Assembly: GCA_035506135.1 (NCBI GenBank)
Contig: DATJPY010000107.1
Coordinates: 1 to 59,290 of the forward strand
Source of the DNA: DATJPY01 sp035506135
Lineage (GTDB): Bacteria > Myxococcota_A > UBA9160 > PR03
Reading direction: 5' to 3'
DNA: 59,290 nucleotides
This document shows, one piece after another, positions 16,712 to 24,036 of this stretch. Under the pieces are notes generated by a model. It saw nothing but the letters and a program-made list of their open reading frames with translations. It ran no database searches and was not told the DNA's origin. Position 1 is the first letter of the stretch. Each line of letters begins with the position of its first letter. The translations under genes were made by a program, and so were the position numbers.

Positions 16712-17739
16712 GGGCTCTGGGTGGGCGCCAGCTGCACCTGACCGCGGCGCTCCCGCAGCGACTGCAGGTCCGCCTGGAGCTTGGGCAGGCGCTTGGCGAT
16801 CTCGCGGAACTTCGGATCGTCGACCAGCGGGCCCTTGCGCTGCGCCTCCGGCACGCTGATCAGCGCGGTGAGCGCGTCCTCGTCCTTCGCGATCTTGTCC
16901 TGGAGCACGGCGATCTGCTTGTCGAGATCGGCGAGCTCGGCGGCATCGACGGGCTTGCGCGGCCCGATCTCGGCGGTCGCGGTGCGCGTCTTCTCGCCGG
17001 TCGGCTCGGGCGCGACGCCGTCGGGCTCGATCGTCGCGGGCGAGCTCGGGATCTGGCGCAGCGGCACGGGCCCATTCGGGTCCGCGGGCTTCGAGAGATC
17101 CGGCGTCGTCGCCTCGGCCGGCTCGCTTCGGAACGGCGGCGGCGATGACACGGCGGTCTCCGCCGCCGCGGGAGGAGCCGTCGCGGGGATCGCATCGCGC
17201 GCGAGGTTCGACACCGCAGCCGCCGGAGCCGCGGCGGCGGCTGGAACGACCGCGGCCGCCGCAGGCGCCGCTGCAGGAGGTTGGGTGTGCGACGGTGCGG
17301 ATGCCGTCGCAGCGGGCGGGGGTTGCGCGGGTGCGGCTCGCTCCACGTGCGCTGCTGCGGGAGCCGCGGCCGTGGGCTGCGGCGCGGGTGTAGGCTCCGC
17401 AACGGCGGCGGGCGCAGCAGCGGCCGGCACGGTGGCCAGCGGCGCCGCGGCGGGAGACGCGGGGGCAACGGGCTGTGCCGCCGATTGCGCGGGAGCGACC
17501 GGCGACGAGACCACGGCGGGCTGGGAGGCGGCCGGCGGGGGCGCCGCAGCGGGCTCGCTCCGCTCGATCCGATCTCGGATCGCACTCGGGATGCGCTTCT
17601 TGTCGGTCGTGTAGTGGGCGACGCCGTTCGAGTCGACCCACTTGTAGATGACGGGGTCCTCGGCGCGTGCATCGCCGACGAGCGCGACGACGCAGAGGGC
17701 GGCGCAGGCGACGAGGCGCGCAGACCCGGGGCCGGGCAT
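16708..17739 (-). CDS. DUF4124 protein with Ala/Pro-rich linker
   Basis: A 343-residue exported protein. A signal peptide (about 1-26, ending GDARAED) is followed by a DUF4124 domain (VIYKWVDSNGVAHYTTDKKRIP), then about 170 residues of low-complexity Ala/Pro/Val, and a C-terminal charged helical part (about 265-343, ELADLDKQIAVLQDKIAKDE) likely to form a coiled coil. DUF4124 is common in proteobacterial envelope proteins; its role is unknown. It is first in the unit with cofD-cofC-cofE, overlapping cofD by 4 nt, which may only reflect shared transcription. Confidence 0.82.
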   Translation of the reverse strand: MPGPGSARLVACAALCVVALVGDARAEDPVIYKWVDSNGVAHYTTDKKRIPSAIRDRIERSEPAAAPPPAASQPAVVSSPVAPAQSAAQPVAPASPAAAPLATVPAAAAPAAVAEPTPAPQPTAAAPAAAHVERAAPAQPPPAATASAPSHTQPPAAAPAAAAVVPAAAAAPAAAVSNLARDAIPATAPPAAAETAVSSPPPFRSEPAEATTPDLSKPADPNGPVPLRQIPSSPATIEPDGVAPEPTGEKTRTATAEIGPRKPVDAAELADLDKQIAVLQDKIAKDEDALTALISVPEAQRKGPLVDDPKFREIAKRLPKLQADLQSLRERRGQVQLAPTQSP

Positions 17740-17745
17740 GGGCGG

Positions 17746-17774
17746 ATTCTTCTGGAGCCGCCGGGCCCAGTCAA
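17746..17774 (-). promoter_or_regulatory. Putative promoter of the DUF4124-cofDCE unit, leaderless type
   Basis: On the minus strand TTGACT (17774-17769), a 17-nt spacer and AAGAAT (17751-17746), then six bases to the ATG at 17739. The start of transcription would coincide with the ATG. No Shine-Dalgarno sequence is seen. Confidence 0.45.
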
Positions 17775-17865
17775 GCAGATCCGCTGTGCCCCCGGATTCG
17801 CTGCGCCGTTGCCAACCGGGGTGCGCCGACCGCCCGCGGCGCCGCGCCGCACGCCCGGAGCGGGC

Positions 17866-17879
17866 GGCACGCGAGTTGC
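17866..17879 (+). promoter_or_regulatory. Sigma-54-like -24/-12 element
   Basis: GGCACGCGAGTTGC fits GG-N10-GC with a full TTGC -12 box. The predicted start (about 17891) lies only 2 nt before the GTG start of the next gene, so either that mRNA is leaderless or the match is fortuitous. It is very similar to the element at 19504. Confidence 0.35.
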
Positions 17880-17892
17880 TCGGGGCCGAGGC

Positions 17893-19446
17893 GTGCGATC
17901 GCGAGCACTTGGAATCGCCGTTGCCCTCGCCGCGGTGGCGGCGCAGGCCGCCGCCGATCCGGACGCGCCGAGCTGGCAGCTCGACCGCGCTCCGGTCGAC
18001 GCCGACGGGGCGCAGGCCGTCGCGATCGCGGCCGGCCGCTGGGCCGTCGGCGACGCACGCGGCGTCCTGCTCGGCGGCGAAGGCGCCGACTGGCGGCGCG
18101 TCGGCCTCCGCACCCCCGTCCGGGACGTCGCCTGGGGGCCCGAGGGCGGCCTCTGGATCGCGGCCGAGTCGGGCCTCTGGCGCTTCGACGGACGCCGTGT
18201 CGAGGCGAGGGCGCTGGTGCCGGGCGAGGCGACCGGGCGCGCGCTCCGGCTCGCCGTTGCGCAAGGCTGGCTCGTGGTCGCGTCCGACGACGGCGTCCAC
18301 TGGAGCCGCGAGGGCCAGCGCTTCGAGCGCATCGACGGTGCATTCGGCGAGTCGCCGCCCGCGGGCCTCGCGCTCGCCGTCCCGCGCGATCCGCAGTCGC
18401 GCGAGCCCGCGACGCTCTGGATCGCCGCCGAGCGCGGCCTCTGGCGCGCCCGGCTTCCCGCCGAGGGGCCCGCAGCGCGCGTGGGCGCCGAGCGCGTCGC
18501 GCTTCCGGTGGACGTACAGCCCGCGCTCGACGTGCGGTCGACACCGAACGGTGTCCTCGTGCTCGGTCAGCAGGCGCTTGCCGAGGGCGAGACCGGGCCG
18601 GGCGCCGCAGATCCGCGCTGGAGCGTGCACTGGCCGGAGCTCCCGCCCGGCGCGACGCCCACCCGGCTGCTGGCGGGCACGGACCGGCTCTGGATCGCGA
18701 CGGACCGCGGGATCGTCGAGGCGGGCCGGCCGGAGGGTCCGTGGCGCCGCGCCGGGGCACCGGCCGGCACGGCGCCGGCGAGCGACCTCGCCACGGACGG
18801 CGCGCGCGTTCTCGCGGCGAGCGCGCGCGGCCTCCTCGTCGCCGGCGCGTCGGCGACGGCCAGCACGCGCGGGATCGAGGATGCCCTGCCGGCCCCGCGC
18901 GGCCCGACGTGCGATCCGCCGATCGCCGAGGTGCAGCGGGCCGTGCTCGCGCACCTCGACCTGCGCGGCGATCACATCGAGCGGATGTGGTGGGGGGTGC
19001 GCCATCGCGCGCTCATGCCGGTGGTCACCCTCGACGCCGGCCTCACGCACGACGACGGCCGCGGGCGGACCTGGGACGAGAGCTTCGTCTCGGGCGACAC
19101 GCGGCACCTGTTCGATCGCGACCACGACGCGGATCGGCGGCGCGAGCTCTCGCTCAAGCTGGTCTGGGACCTCGGCGACCTCCTCTACAGCGACCAGGAG
19201 ATCGACGTCTCGAGCGAGCAGCGCCGGCTGATCGCGCTGCGCGACGACGTGCTCGACGAGGTCAACCAGCTCTACTTCGAGCGGCGGCGTGCGCTCGACG
19301 CCGCGCGCGCGGCACCCACGGGCTCCGCCGAGTCCTCCAGCGCCCGCCTGCGGGCGGAGGAGCTCGCGGCGGGGCTCGACGGCTGGACCGGTGCGTGGTT
19401 CGGGACGCGGGCCGAGCGCGCACCGTGCCCGCCGGTGGACCGGTGA
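17893..19446 (+). CDS. Exported protein, propeller-like N-terminal part and helical C-terminal part, function unknown
   Basis: A 517-residue protein with a signal peptide (1-22, ALGIAVALAAVAAQAAA). Residues about 30-310 contain repeated blades such as GGLWIAAESGLWRFDG, TLWIAAERGLWRARL and DRLWIATDRGIVEAG, the pattern of ligand-sensing two-component-regulator-type beta propellers. The C-terminal ~180 residues start with CDPPIAEVQRAVL and include LKLVWDLGDLLYSDQEID and a charged helix (ALRDDVLDEVNQLYFERRR) that recalls segments of outer-membrane efflux proteins. No enzyme motif is seen. GTG 17893 is chosen because it gives a proper signal peptide; the frame is open further upstream without coding bias. 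Confidence 0.72.
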   Translation: MRSRALGIAVALAAVAAQAAADPDAPSWQLDRAPVDADGAQAVAIAAGRWAVGDARGVLLGGEGADWRRVGLRTPVRDVAWGPEGGLWIAAESGLWRFDGRRVEARALVPGEATGRALRLAVAQGWLVVASDDGVHWSREGQRFERIDGAFGESPPAGLALAVPRDPQSREPATLWIAAERGLWRARLPAEGPAARVGAERVALPVDVQPALDVRSTPNGVLVLGQQALAEGETGPGAADPRWSVHWPELPPGATPTRLLAGTDRLWIATDRGIVEAGRPEGPWRRAGAPAGTAPASDLATDGARVLAASARGLLVAGASATASTRGIEDALPAPRGPTCDPPIAEVQRAVLAHLDLRGDHIERMWWGVRHRALMPVVTLDAGLTHDDGRGRTWDESFVSGDTRHLFDRDHDADRRRELSLKLVWDLGDLLYSDQEIDVSSEQRRLIALRDDVLDEVNQLYFERRRALDAARAAPTGSAESSSARLRAEELAAGLDGWTGAWFGTRAERAPCPPVDR

Positions 19447-19503
19447 TGCGAGCCCCGCGCTTCTCGGGCGCACCGCTCCGAGAGCGCAGCGCGCGCGGCT
19501 CCC

Positions 19504-19519
19504 TGGCACGCCAGTTGCT
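19504..19519 (+). promoter_or_regulatory. Sigma-54 promoter of the PEP-CTERM gene
   Basis: TGGCACGCCAGTTGCT matches the consensus TGGCAC-N5-TTGCW at every defined position. The predicted start near 19530 leaves a 33-nt leader containing GAGGAGG (19548-19554), 8 nt before the ATG at 19563. In Zoogloea-type bacteria PEP-CTERM genes are known to depend on RpoN with PrsK/PrsR, which fits. Confidence 0.72.
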
Positions 19520-19562
19520 CCGCCGAGCATTCGTCCCGCACCCCGTCGAGGAGGAAGCGCAG

Positions 19563-20255
19563 ATGGATCGACGCGATCACAGGCTGCCGCGCCCGGCGCG
19601 ATGCGCCGCGGCGCTCGCGATGGCGAGCGCGCTCGTGGCGGGAGCGGGGGCGGCGCGCGCGGTGCCGCTCATCTCGGAGGTCTTCTACGACGCGGTGGGA
19701 TCGGACGACGGGCTCTCGTTCGTCGAGCTCTACGGCGTGCCCGGCACGCCGCTCGACGGACTGGTGCTCGAGGGCGTGAACGGTGCGGACGGCAAGGTCT
19801 ACGCGTCGCTGAAGCTCGCCGGCGCGATCGGCGCCGACGGCCTCTTCGTGGTGGCGGACAAGACCTCGGCGGGCCTCACGTCGGTGGTGGGCGCCGATCA
19901 GCTCCTCAACTTCGACCTGCAGAACGGGCCGGACGCGGTCGTGCTGACCGACGGCACCAACGTGCTCGATGCGGTCGGCTACGGCGAGTTCGAGCCGGGC
20001 GTCGACGTCTTCGCGGGCGAGGGGACGCCGGCTGCGGCCGTCGCGGCGGGCTCGAGCCTCGCGCGCCGCTTCGCGAACGTCGACACGAACGACAACGCGG
20101 CCGACTTCATCGAGCTCGCGGTACCGACGCCGCACGCGGCGCCGGTTCCGGAGCCGTCGGCCGCTGCGCTGTCGATGGCCGGGCTGCTCGGGCTCGGGAT
20201 CGCGCGCCGCGGCCGGAATCCGCGGAGCCTGGCGAAGCTCGGCGGCTCGCCGTGA
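19563..20255 (+). CDS. PEP-CTERM protein with lamin-tail domain
   Basis: A 230-residue exported protein. The signal peptide (about 1-35) precedes VPLISEVFYDAVGSDDGLSF, the start of a lamin-tail-like (LTD) beta domain that runs to about residue 180 (NDNAADFIEL). The C terminus, PVPEPSAAALSMAGLLGLGIARRGR, is a PEP-CTERM sorting signal: PEP, hydrophobic helix, basic end, then a short extra tail. Such signals are processed by exosortase (EpsH/XrtA), which is not in the window. The product is probably displayed on the surface or in the exopolysaccharide matrix. Confidence 0.88.
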   Translation: MDRRDHRLPRPARCAAALAMASALVAGAGAARAVPLISEVFYDAVGSDDGLSFVELYGVPGTPLDGLVLEGVNGADGKVYASLKLAGAIGADGLFVVADKTSAGLTSVVGADQLLNFDLQNGPDAVVLTDGTNVLDAVGYGEFEPGVDVFAGEGTPAAAVAAGSSLARRFANVDTNDNAADFIELAVPTPHAAPVPEPSAAALSMAGLLGLGIARRGRNPRSLAKLGGSP

Positions 20256-20310
20256 CCCGGCGCTCTCGCTCGATCGGCGACGGCGAACGCCCCCCAAAGG
20301 CGCGTCGCCG

Positions 20311-20342
20311 GGCGCTCCGGTGCGGCTCCACACCGGAGCGCC
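20311..20342 (+). terminator. Strong hairpin terminator after the PEP-CTERM gene
   Basis: GGCGCTCCGGTG / CACCGGAGCGCC, a perfect 12-bp stem with an 8-nt loop (20323-20330), followed by GTTT. It lies 56 nt after the stop codon. The rest of the gap (20256-20530) holds only the promoter listed next and a weak GCCCG/CGGGC palindrome. Confidence 0.75.
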
Positions 20343-20466
20343 GTTTCGCCGCCGGCGGTCTCCGTCCCGCTTCACTGGGTCGGGCAGCCCGCTCGGGTCC
20401 ATGCCTGCGACTCAGGAGCCCGCCCTGACGGGCCGATATAGCGCCGCGCGGACGCATCGGGTTCGC

Positions 20467-20495
20467 TTGCGAGGGGCCCGCGCGTCGCGCACAAT
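20467..20495 (+). promoter_or_regulatory. Putative sigma-70 promoter of the ftsEX-envC unit
   Basis: TTGCGA (20467-20472), a 17-nt spacer and CACAAT (20490-20495). Transcription would start near 20502, 29 nt before the ATG at 20531. Confidence 0.5.
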
Positions 20496-20530
20496 CGCCG
20501 CGGCTGGGTGTTTGGGGGGCTGGCACCCGG

Positions 20531-21004
20531 ATGATCTCGGGATTCAACACCAACGTGCGCCATCGCGGCGTCGTCTTCCACGTGCAGACCGAGGACAGCG
20601 GTCGCGCGCACCCGCACGTGATCACCCATCTCTATCAGGGCGGCACGATCCTGGCGTCGGAGAAGCGCGGCTACGCGGATCGCGTGGCCGAGCGGGAGCT
20701 CGCCAGCATCGTGAAGGCGCTGATGGAGGCCCAGCACGGCGCCATGGTCGAGCGCCTGCGAAAGGGCGAGCTCGACGGGATCATCGCCGAGCGCCTCGGC
20801 GCCGGGGTGTTCGGAGACGCGAGGGAGTCGACTGGCACCTCGGGGCACACCCAGCCCGCGGTGCCGCCGCGCGCGGCCGCGCCGGCGCCGCGCCGCGCCG
20901 CGCCGCAGGGGCCGACGGAGCCTCCGCTCGACGAGCTGATCCTCGACTACCTGGTCGAGGCGACCCGCAAGCAGCGCCCGAACCGCCGCGCGGAGTCTGA
21001 ATGA
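20531..21004 (+). CDS. Conserved-type hypothetical protein upstream of ftsE
   Basis: A 157-residue protein of unknown function. Residues 1-75 form a compact alpha/beta region (ISGFNTNVRHRGVVFHVQTED and HPHVITHLYQGGTILASEKRGY). An Ala/Pro-rich linker (about 100-135) leads to a short C-terminal helix (LDELILDYLVEATRKQ). I recall similar open frames near ftsEX in myxobacteria-like genomes but know no function. No signal peptide, so cytoplasmic. It ends 16 nt before ftsE and likely shares its promoter. Confidence 0.75.
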   Translation: MISGFNTNVRHRGVVFHVQTEDSGRAHPHVITHLYQGGTILASEKRGYADRVAERELASIVKALMEAQHGAMVERLRKGELDGIIAERLGAGVFGDARESTGTSGHTQPAVPPRAAAPAPRRAAPQGPTEPPLDELILDYLVEATRKQRPNRRAESE

Positions 21005-21020
21005 GCGGGCGCGGCGCCGG

Positions 21021-21758
21021 ATGACCGCGAGCGGTCCGGCCGCCCCGACGGCCCGGTCCCCCGCCGGCCGTCGCGCCGGCGAGCCGCTGATCCGCCTGTT
21101 CCACGTATCGAAGTCCTACGGCGCGAGCTTCGCCCTCCGCGACGTGTCGCTCGAGGTGCGCAAGGGCGAGCTGGTGTTCCTGACCGGGCCGAGCGGTGCG
21201 GGCAAGACCACGCTGATGAAGCTCCTCTTCGCCGCGGAGCGGCCGAGCGAGGGCCAGATCCTCGTGCTCGGCCGCAACGTCGGCCGGCTGCGCGAGGGCG
21301 GCATCCCGGCGCTGCGCCGCCGCGTCGGCGTCGTCTTCCAGGACTTCAAGCTGCTCGGGGCGCGCACGATCGAGGAGAACGTCGCCCTGGCGCTCGAGGT
21401 GCGCGGCCGCCCGCCCCGCGAGGTGCGCGCCAAGGCGTTCGCGATGCTGAAGCGGGTGGGGCTGCAGCACCGGCGCCACGCACATCCTCCGTCGCTCTCG
21501 GGCGGTGAGCAGCAGCGCGTCGCGCTCGCGCGCGCGCTCGTGAACGAGCCCGCGATCCTCGTCGCCGACGAGCCGACCGGCAACCTCGACGCGGCGCTCA
21601 CCCTCGAGATCATGGACCTGGTCGCAGCCGCTGCCTCCCGCGGCACCACGGTCATGGTGGCGACGCACGACATGGCGCTGGTGCGACGCTACGCGCGGCG
21701 CACGCTGCGGCTCGAGGGCGGGCGCCTCGTCGAGGACGTGGCGGCCGGCGCGCGGTGA
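21021..21758 (+). CDS. ftsE: Cell division ABC ATPase FtsE
   Basis: A 245-residue ATPase that with FtsX activates septal peptidoglycan hydrolases. Walker A is GPSGAGKTT, signature LSGGEQQRVALARALV, Walker B ILVADEPTGNLD; IRLFHVSKSYG and MKLLFAAERPSEGQI are characteristic of FtsE. The ~25 residues before IRLF are longer than usual and Ala/Arg-rich. It overlaps ftsX by a GTGA. Confidence 0.94.
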   Translation: MTASGPAAPTARSPAGRRAGEPLIRLFHVSKSYGASFALRDVSLEVRKGELVFLTGPSGAGKTTLMKLLFAAERPSEGQILVLGRNVGRLREGGIPALRRRVGVVFQDFKLLGARTIEENVALALEVRGRPPREVRAKAFAMLKRVGLQHRRHAHPPSLSGGEQQRVALARALVNEPAILVADEPTGNLDAALTLEIMDLVAAAASRGTTVMVATHDMALVRRYARRTLRLEGGRLVEDVAAGAR

Positions 21759-22657
21759 CCGCAGCGCTGCATCAGCTGGTCTACTTCGTGCGCGCCGCGC
21801 TGCGCGGTCTGCGTTCCAGCCCCGTGACCAGCGGAGTCTCGATCGCGACGATCGCGATCGCCGTGATCCCCCTCGGCGGGCTCCTGGTGATCACCGGCAA
21901 CATGCGTGCGCTGCTCGACAGCTACGGGCGCGAGCGGCACGTGACCGCCTTCCTCGATCCGCAGCTCGCGGACGCGCAGGCCGAGGCGCTCGCGAAGCGC
22001 ACCAGCCTGCTCGGGGGCGTGGCGCGCGTCGAGCTGATCACCCGCCAGGAGGCGCTCGAGCGCTTCCGCCGGCGCCTCGGCGGCAGCGCGCTGCTCGAGG
22101 CGCTCGACCAGAATCCCCTGCCCGCGTCGCTCGAGATCACGCTGCGCGACGAGGGGCGCAGCGCGGAGCGCGTGCGCGCCGTGACCGATGCGGTCGGCAA
22201 GCTCCCAGGCGTCGACGAGGTGGCCGGCGGCGAGGCCTGGATCGAGGGCTACGCGCGCGCGCTCGCGCTGGTGCGGAGCGCGGGCCTCGGCCTCGGCGCC
22301 GTGCTCGCATTCGCTGCCCTGCTGGTGGTCGCGAACACGATCCGCCTGGCCGTCTACGCGCGGCGGGACGAGATCGAGATCCTCGCGCTGGTCGGTGCCA
22401 GCAGGACGTTCGTGCGCACGCCGTTCCTGATCGAGGGCGTGGCGCAGGGTGCGCTCGGGGGCGCGATCGGGCTGGTGCTGCTCTACGCCGCATTCCGCCT
22501 GGTGGTGCCGCAGCTCGGCGATGCGCTCGAGCTGTTCCTCGGCTGGTCGCAGCCCGCCTTCCTCTCGGCGCGGAGCATGGCCCTCCTGGTCGGCGGCGGC
22601 GCCGGCTTCGGACTGGTCGGCGCGGCGATCGCCGTGGCGAGGACGCGGATCTCGTGA
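21755..22657 (+). CDS. ftsX: Cell division permease-like protein FtsX
   Basis: A 300-residue, four-helix membrane protein: one helix near the N terminus (about 28-50), a periplasmic domain with VTAFLDPQLADAQ and SLEITLRDEGRS (about 55-155), and three C-terminal helices including LVVANTIRLAVYARRDEIEILALVGAS, the FtsX core motif. The periplasmic part would bind the EnvC-like coiled coil encoded next. GTG start, overlaps on both sides by 4 nt. Confidence 0.94.
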   Translation: MTAALHQLVYFVRAALRGLRSSPVTSGVSIATIAIAVIPLGGLLVITGNMRALLDSYGRERHVTAFLDPQLADAQAEALAKRTSLLGGVARVELITRQEALERFRRRLGGSALLEALDQNPLPASLEITLRDEGRSAERVRAVTDAVGKLPGVDEVAGGEAWIEGYARALALVRSAGLGLGAVLAFAALLVVANTIRLAVYARRDEIEILALVGASRTFVRTPFLIEGVAQGALGGAIGLVLLYAAFRLVVPQLGDALELFLGWSQPAFLSARSMALLVGGGAGFGLVGAAIAVARTRIS

Positions 22658-23901
22658 GGCTGCGGCGAGCCATCGCGTGGCTCGCGCTCGCCGCGGCCGC
22701 GGCCGCCGCACCGGGCGCCGCCGAGGACGCGCCGCCGATTCCCTCGCCGCCGGCTGCGGCACCGGGCACCGCGCCGGCCGCGTCGGACAAGAGCCGCGAG
22801 GCGCGCCAGCTCGATGCGCTTCGCCACGCCATCGACGAGCGCCGCGACCGCGTCGCGCGGTTCGAGCGCGAGCAGCGCGGGCTGCTCGAGGCGCTCGAAG
22901 CGATCGACCGCGCCGTCGCCGAGCTCGAAGCGGACGCGGTGCAGCGCCAGCGCGACGCCGAGGCGGCCAGCGCGCGCGTGCACGACCTCGAGGCGCGCCT
23001 GCCGGACCTGGAGGAGCGGCTCGCTCGCGCGCGCCGCGCCATGTCGGCGCGCGTCGTGGCGCTCTACAAGACCGGAGAGCTCGGTCCGGCACAGGTGCTG
23101 TTCGCCGCCGAGAGCCTGCGCGATCTCCTCGAGCGGATCGACGCGCTCGGCCGGCTGCTCGCCCACGATCGCATCCTGGTGGAGCACTTTCGGGCGGACC
23201 AGCAGGCGCTCGCCGACGCGCGCCGCGAATCGGGCGAGGCGCAGGCGCGCCAGGCGGAGCTGGCCGCGCAGCTCGGCGAGCGCCGCGCGGAGCTCGCGAG
23301 CGAGCGCGCCGGCAAGCAGGCGCTGCTCGAGTCGGTGCGCAGCGATCGCGCGCGCGAGCACGCGGCGCTCGAGGAGCTGGAGGGCGCCGCGCACGCGCTC
23401 GAGGACACCCTGGCGAAGCTCGGCGCCGCTCCGGCCGGCGCGACCCCTGCGGCGCCGGCGCTGGTCCCGTTCGCGAGCCTGCGCGGCCAGCTCCCCGCGC
23501 CCGTCGACGCGCCCGTGGTGCGCGGCTTCGGCCGTCAGGTCGACGCCGAGTTCCACACCCAGGTGCTGAACAAGGGCGTCGACTTCGGGGCGCCGCTCGG
23601 TGCCGACGTGCGCGCCGTCGCCGCCGGCCGCGTGCGCTTCGCGGGCTGGTTCCGCGGCTATGGACGCCTCGTCATCCTGGACCACGGCGACCGCTTCTAC
23701 ACGGTGAGCGGCCACCTCGGCGACATCCTGGTGCAGGTCGACGACGAGGTGGCGGCCGGCCAGGTGATCGGCACGGTCGGGGATACCGGCTCGCTGTCCG
23801 GTCCCGGCCTGTACTTCGAGATCCGGGCCGGGGGCGACGCAGTCGACCCGGTGAGCTGGCTGCGCGGCGTCGCGCGGGACCGCACCCGGCCGGCGGGTTA
23901 G
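22654..23901 (+). CDS. envC: EnvC-like murein hydrolase activator
   Basis: A 415-residue exported protein. After a signal peptide (about 1-25) come long coiled coils (about 50-255, e.g. RDRVARFEREQRGLLEALE) and a C-terminal LytM (M23) domain (about 285-410). The zinc site is degenerate: the first metal His-x-x-x-Asp motif reads NKGVD, and the final HxH motif reads GLYFEIR, as in E. coli EnvC (LYFEIR). It is therefore expected to activate amidases rather than cut peptidoglycan itself. Coupling to ftsEX by overlap supports the divisome role. Confidence 0.9.
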   Translation: MRLRRAIAWLALAAAAAAAPGAAEDAPPIPSPPAAAPGTAPAASDKSREARQLDALRHAIDERRDRVARFEREQRGLLEALEAIDRAVAELEADAVQRQRDAEAASARVHDLEARLPDLEERLARARRAMSARVVALYKTGELGPAQVLFAAESLRDLLERIDALGRLLAHDRILVEHFRADQQALADARRESGEAQARQAELAAQLGERRAELASERAGKQALLESVRSDRAREHAALEELEGAAHALEDTLAKLGAAPAGATPAAPALVPFASLRGQLPAPVDAPVVRGFGRQVDAEFHTQVLNKGVDFGAPLGADVRAVAAGRVRFAGWFRGYGRLVILDHGDRFYTVSGHLGDILVQVDDEVAAGQVIGTVGDTGSLSGPGLYFEIRAGGDAVDPVSWLRGVARDRTRPAG

Positions 23902-24036
23902 ACTCGGCCGCGGCGCCCCGCGATCAAGCCGGCGGCTCGCGAGGCCGAATCACAGCCGACGAAGCCGCGTCCATGGGTTGCCGCGCGGCGGCCACCCGCG
24001 CCGGGGCGAGACCCCGCCGTGAGAACCTGGAGTCCC

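Noticed and set aside
23902..24036. Possible tRNA or small RNA in the 135-base gap between envC and ctpA
   Set aside because: No T-loop (GGTTCRA) or cloverleaf could be found; only GC-rich palindromic fragments.
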